Source: Oscillospiraceae bacterium
GTDB taxonomy: Bacteria; Bacillota; Clostridia; Oscillospirales; CAG-272
Length of the DNA: 60,363 bases
Assembly: GCA_015064395.1 (NCBI GenBank)
Contig: SVSH01000013.1
Location: forward strand, 1 to 60,363
Reading direction: 5' to 3'
How positions within the stretch are numbered: position 1 is the first letter of the stretch; the number at the start of each line of letters is the position of its first letter. Shown here in pieces: positions 60,352-60,363 of the stretch. Made by a program: the position numbers and the translations under genes. The notes under the pieces were generated by a model that saw only the letters and a list, made by a program, of their open reading frames with translations, did no database searches and was not told where the DNA came from.

Positions 60352-60363
60352 AATAAAGACCGA

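Overview
The window is a 60 kb chromosomal segment of a spore-forming, anaerobic Gram-positive bacterium of the class Clostridia, most likely an uncultured Oscillospirales/Christensenellales-type gut or rumen lineage. The evidence is the full spoIIIA operon (AA to AH), the spoIIA operon (spoIIAA, spoIIAB, sigF), an uninterrupted sigK, spoVAD-spoVAE, Firmicutes-type promoters (TTGACA, 17 bp, TATAAT), many lipoproteins with a Clostridia-style lipobox, and fermentation genes using ferredoxin. The genus cannot be fixed from the sequence. The left edge lies inside a 16S rRNA gene and the right edge just after a tRNA-Pro, so the left end probably marks an assembly break at the rRNA operon. No CRISPR array, insertion sequence or phage module was seen.

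Layout: 1-412, 5' end of 16S rRNA with its leader and promoter (minus). 413-8730, spoVAD-spoVAE, an aldose epimerase, queA with a coupled beta-helix lipoprotein, dapA, secG, a flavoprotein of the geranylgeranyl reductase type, and tepA. 8904-13004, a co-directional block of pduL, an SGNH hydrolase, a NifU-like scaffold and a GGGtGRT protein, followed by a frameshifted two-repeat lipoprotein and a displaced copy of the GGGtGRT 3' end. 13180-15851, a radical SAM protein, a lipase and a P-loop ATPase. 15967-20902, the spoIIIA operon. 21033-27805, four tandem paralogous solute-binding lipoproteins, each with its own promoter and terminator and with no permease nearby. 27988-31300, sigK, a HAD phosphatase and spoIIA. 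31479-34421, a BspA-type leucine-rich-repeat lipoprotein and a D,D-carboxypeptidase. 34855-40204, an aromatic 2-oxoacid oxidation operon (iorA, iorB, paaK, ACT protein, aminotransferase). 40365-48556, tRNA-Leu, malQ, pullulanase, a cysteine hydrolase, a MazG-like protein and a Na/Pi cotransporter. 48600-51221, an M50-like membrane protein divergent from nnrDE. 51240-58918, an unusual oligopeptide ABC operon. 59132-60351, an alpha/beta hydrolase and tRNA-Pro.

The most unusual item is the oligopeptide transporter operon. Its OppC-type permease carries about 300 residues, readable as seven RCC1-like repeats, inserted in the extracellular loop between the first membrane helix and the conserved GTDxxGRD segment, which predicts a seven-bladed propeller fixed to the outside of the permease. 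In the same operon the OppF-type ATPase has an insertion of about 140 mostly helical, charged residues between Walker A and the Q-loop, and is broken by one frameshift. The OppA-type lipoprotein is large (745 residues) with an N-terminal extension. Together these suggest a modified importer in which substrate capture and ATPase coupling have both gained extra domains.

Other coherent systems: the ior-paaK-aminotransferase operon can turn aromatic amino acids into aryl-acetates with reduced ferredoxin and possibly ATP; pullulanase and MalQ together degrade alpha-glucans; the spo genes cover engulfment-stage regulation (SigF/SpoIIA), the mother cell-forespore channel (SpoIIIA), late mother-cell transcription (SigK) and dipicolinate uptake (SpoVA). 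The pair of NifU-like scaffold and GGGtGRT protein remains of unknown function and sits behind a PduL-type phosphate acyltransferase.
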